Assembly (NCBI RefSeq): GCF_003710915.1 | Contig: NZ_RHHR01000034.1 | Span: 1 to 64,000 of the forward strand | Source: Brevibacillus invocatus | Lineage (GTDB): Bacteria > Bacillota > Bacilli > Brevibacillales > Brevibacillaceae | DNA length: 64,000 nucleotides | Direction: 5' to 3' | Part shown: positions 61,705 through 64,000 of the stretch, one piece after another | Layout of the letters: every line of letters begins with the position of its first letter | Position numbering within the stretch: the stretch's first letter is position 1 | The notes under the pieces: generated by a model | The model's database searches: none | What the model was told of the DNA's origin: nothing | Seen by the model: the letters and a program-made list of their open reading frames with translations, nothing else | Made by a program: the position numbers and the translations under genes

Positions 61705-62352
61705 GTGCATGCTATGGAGTTTTCAACAATTTGGCTATTTGTAATAGCTGCTGCAACATTATTAATCATACCTGGACCAGCTGTGTTCTATATTATGGCA
61801 AGAAGTATTGAACAAGGAAAGAAAGCAGGCCTGGTATCCGTTCTTGGTGTATCTCTTGGTGGTGCTGTTCACGTATTAGCTGGAGCAATTGGAGTTTCTG
61901 CGATCCTGATGACATCAGCTACAGCCTTTCATCTCGTCAAATACTTGGGTGCTGCCTATCTGATCTATCTGGGGTGTAAGACTTTATTTTCTGCATCTGA
62001 TAGAACGAAGTCAGAAAATCCAAAAGTCACACGTGAAAAATGTGGTAAGATTTTTTACCAATCAGCGCTCATAGAAGTCATGAATCCGAAGACAGCACTC
62101 TTTTTTTTAGCCTTCTTTCCGCAATTCATTACACCTACTGCTGGATCAGTCGCCGTACAATTTTTGCTTTTAGGGTCGATTTTTATTATGCTGGCTTTTA
62201 TTAGTGATGGTCTGTATGCCATTCTTGCAGCAAGTATGAGAAAGTGGATTCTGGGTAGGAAAGCGAGCTCAAAGCTGCAGAGTCGGATTACTGGTTATTT
62301 TTATATTGTGTTAGGGGTATTCTCCGCCTTTGCGAGCCCCTCCAAAACATAA
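61705..62352 (+). CDS. LysE family amino acid exporter
   Basis: 215 residues, about six hydrophobic helices; the family signature near the N-terminus is LLIIPGPAVFYIMARSIEQGKKAGLVSVLG, and the second half has EVMNPKTALFFLAFFPQF. Exports amino acids or derivatives (RhtB/LysE superfamily). Start uncertain: GTG 61705 lies 4 bases after GAGGAGG, ATG 61714 lies 13 bases after; I list the former. Divergent from MocR and followed 28 bases later by the B3/B4 protein. Confidence 0.9.
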   Translation: MHAMEFSTIWLFVIAAATLLIIPGPAVFYIMARSIEQGKKAGLVSVLGVSLGGAVHVLAGAIGVSAILMTSATAFHLVKYLGAAYLIYLGCKTLFSASDRTKSENPKVTREKCGKIFYQSALIEVMNPKTALFFLAFFPQFITPTAGSVAVQFLLLGSIFIMLAFISDGLYAILAASMRKWILGRKASSKLQSRITGYFYIVLGVFSAFASPSKT

Positions 62353-62380
62353 ATGTGAGGATGAAATGGAGAGATATGGT

Positions 62381-63091
62381 ATGACTAGATTTATCATTGA
62401 AGATGATTTTTGGTCGTTATTCCCTCATGCCAAAATAGGCACTGTCATTTGCCGGGGGATTGATAATTCGATCAGGGACGTTGAAATTTACGAGAAGCTG
62501 CTGCAGGAGGCAGAGAAAGAAGCCCATGCATTTTTAAGTATGGAGGATTTCAGCAGCAATCCAGTGATATCCGTTTGGCGAGAAGCTTTTCAGAAGTTCA
62601 AGACAAAGAAAGGGGCAAGGTGTTCCATTGAAGCTTTATTAAAAAGAGTGAAAAATGGCAATCAGATCGGAACAATAAACCCGCTTGTCGACATTTACAA
62701 TTCCATCTCATTGCGCTACGCTCTTCCGTGTGGTGGGGAGGATATCGACACGTTTGCAGGCGATATCCGGCTTACGCTGGCAAATGGAAGCGAACCGTTT
62801 ATTCCATTGGGAAGTGAAGAAAATGCTCCTCCATATGCAGGGGAAATTGTTTATAAGGATGATGAAGGCGCAATATGCAGATGCTGGAACTGGCGTGAAG
62901 CCCAGAGGACAATGCTAACAGAAAATACGAAAAATGCATTTCTCTGTATGGAATTAATCGATGAAACAAGAAGCGATGAGTTTCATATGGCCTTGAAAGA
63001 ATTGTCTGATTTAGTGTCGCATCATCTTGGTGGTACTGTGAAAATTGAAGTGTTAGATATCCATCATCGGGAAGTGAAGATCTTTGGTTGA
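62381..63091 (+). CDS. B3/B4 tRNA-binding/editing domain protein
   Basis: 236 residues. The fold is that of the B3/B4 domain of phenylalanyl-tRNA synthetase beta chain found as a stand-alone protein: MTRFIIEDDFWSLFPHAKIGTVI, KKGARCSIEALLKRV, LVDIYNSISLRYALPCGGEDID, and the C-terminal ENAPPYAGEIVYKDDEGAICRCWNWRE. Stand-alone members are thought to act on amino acids or mischarged tRNA, but function is not settled. I start at ATG 62381 (GGAG 9 bases upstream). Probably in operon with the LysE gene. Confidence 0.88.
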   Translation: MTRFIIEDDFWSLFPHAKIGTVICRGIDNSIRDVEIYEKLLQEAEKEAHAFLSMEDFSSNPVISVWREAFQKFKTKKGARCSIEALLKRVKNGNQIGTINPLVDIYNSISLRYALPCGGEDIDTFAGDIRLTLANGSEPFIPLGSEENAPPYAGEIVYKDDEGAICRCWNWREAQRTMLTENTKNAFLCMELIDETRSDEFHMALKELSDLVSHHLGGTVKIEVLDIHHREVKIFG

Positions 63092-63101
63092 TATCGAACA
63101 T

Positions 63102-63130
63102 AAAAGCCCTCTTATGCAGAGGGCGTTTTT
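63102..63130. terminator. Bidirectional terminator
   Basis: GCCCTCT-TATGC-AGAGGGC with A and T flanks. It overlaps the last codons of the convergent chemotaxis receptor. Confidence 0.85.
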
Positions 63131-64000
63131 GTCGTCTGGAAGAAGCGAATCTCTTGTTCCAGATCTTCTACAATAAAAGTGAGCTTGCCGGAATCGTGGA
63201 GAAATTGCTGGGAGTACGACAGGCTTTCCTGATTGGAGGCTACGGCTTGCTGCATGCCGCCGATGACTTCCAAAGCAGATGCGGATAGCGCATCGACACG
63301 TTCCAGAATCAATTGGCTATGCTGGTGAATGTGGGTAGAGAGCTGATCGATAGCCTGGAATTGACCCGTGAGCGTATCGCTGATTTGCACGGTATTCGTG
63401 AAGGTTTCGGTAGCCTGCTGCAGGGTTTGGATGGCCTCCAGCGTGGCTGTATCCGTCGTCTGCATGCAGTGGGAGACATGCTCCATGCGCTTTTCGCCTT
63501 CCGCAATCACCTGCTGGATGCGGGAAGTAGCCGTTTCGGTTTGTGCACTGAGCAGTCCGATTTCGTCCGCAACTACGCCAAATCCCAGCCCCGCTTGTCC
63601 GGCTCGTGATGCCTCTATACGTGCATTGAGGGACAAGAGCTTGGTTCGTTTGGAAATGTCCAGAATCATGCCGGATATATCGCTAATATCCAGCATGCTT
63701 TCCTTCATGGCAGATACAGCAAGGAGTGACGTGCGCATATCCTCTGATATTTTCACCATTTCAACCTGCAATTGCTGGATGGAGTCTGATGCGCTGGAGG
63801 TTTGCTGCCGCGACTCCAGATTTTGACCCACTGCGGTCTGCATCAGACTGGTGATCCGATTCATCTCCTGGGTGATTCCGTTTACATGCGTGTGAATCTC
63901 TGTAATTTGCGTTTGCTGTTCGTCCATCTCGTGGGACAACTGCTCGGTGACGTGTACGACTTCGCTTTGCACATCGTGGGAGCGGCGAGAACCCGCTTCT
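63112..64000 (-). CDS. Methyl-accepting chemotaxis protein, C-terminal part (partial)
   Basis: The frame is open to the window edge, so the start lies beyond base 64000. The visible 295 residues are a cytoplasmic signalling coiled coil with the hairpin tip [20 protein letters not shown] followed by [20 protein letters not shown]. This tip differs from canonical receptors ([16 protein letters not shown]), suggesting a divergent or soluble receptor. No membrane helix is in the visible part. Confidence 0.88.
   Translation of the reverse strand, partial: EAGSRRSHDVQSEVVHVTEQLSHEMDEQQTQITEIHTHVNGITQEMNRITSLMQTAVGQNLESRQQTSSASDSIQQLQVEMVKISEDMRTSLLAVSAMKESMLDISDISGMILDISKRTKLLSLNARIEASRAGQAGLGFGVVADEIGLLSAQTETATSRIQQVIAEGEKRMEHVSHCMQTTDTATLEAIQTLQQATETFTNTVQISDTLTGQFQAIDQLSTHIHQHSQLILERVDALSASALEVIGGMQQAVASNQESLSYSQQFLHDSGKLTFIVEDLEQEIRFFQTTKTPSA

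Overview
The window reads as chromosomal DNA of a low- to mid-GC, spore-forming Gram-positive bacterium, most likely Brevibacillus or a close relative. Support comes from strong AGGAGG-type ribosome binding sites with many GTG and TTG starts, an S-box (SAM-I) riboswitch, RNase J, a bacilliredoxin, an LCP cell-wall protein, a GerM-domain lipoprotein, a Pho-box-controlled pst operon and a quinol/cytochrome ba3-type oxidase. The genus is an inference from protein style. I see no rRNA, tRNA, CRISPR array, insertion sequence or prophage.

Layout. 0-3.6 kb: end of serC, an internally deleted MFS gene, a GNAT acetyltransferase, then a two-component pair whose kinase carries the CxxC-x11-CxxC cysteine pattern of the oxygen sensor NreB. 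3.6-4.35 kb: a long non-coding stretch with two inverted copies of a ~90-nt element. 4.35-8.2 kb: ba3-type oxidase (subunits IIa, II, I), facing ctaB and a TetR regulator. 8.4-13.7 kb: a 33-residue membrane peptide, SDR, nitroreductase, and a lipoprotein/response-regulator/kinase operon. 13.7-17.9 kb: CobW remnant, Na+/H+ antiporter with a hairpin-rich leader, MarR with a divergent NADPH oxidoreductase, a DUF2500-cupin fusion, two tiny membrane proteins. 18-22.4 kb: HTH regulator / small protein / ClpP / epimerase operon and a chemotaxis receptor. 22.5-32.8 kb: MFS facing away from an SgrR-like regulator, cupin, large anchored protein, LysR plus citrate synthase, NamA-type ene reductase, Nif3-like protein and a chimeric ORF. 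33-39.9 kb: MoxR/DUF58/DUF4129 operon, ArsR-MFS operon, EcsC protein.

40-48.8 kb: S-box-controlled metY, a 26-residue CDGSH-like protein, rhodanese, Sco protein, RNase J, bacilliredoxin, a deleted SDR, MFS and LCP protein. 49-56.2 kb: two tandem OppA-type lipoproteins, two small cytoplasmic proteins (one apparently starting at ATT or ATC), an AMIN/Amidase_3 cell-wall amidase, a GerM lipoprotein and a DUF378 protein. 56.2-60.2 kb: Pho boxes and pstSCAB. 60.2-64 kb: MocR regulator divergent from a LysE exporter and a B3/B4-domain protein, then the C-terminal part of a second chemotaxis receptor.

How the parts fit: the oxygen-sensor-like kinase pair, ba3 oxidase, ctaB (heme O synthase) and Sco (CuA maturation) form a respiratory theme. 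pst, opp and LysE are uptake/export modules. Several loci (MFS at 0.3 kb, SDR at 45.9 kb, chimeric ORF at 32.4 kb, CobW scrap at 13.7 kb, the TetR 5' end) show decay by deletion or frameshift. No single obviously new multi-gene defence or metabolic system stands out. The best leads are the inverted non-coding element pair, the NreB-like sensor beside the oxidase, the DUF2500-cupin fusion, the tiny proteins and the attenuator-like antiporter leader.
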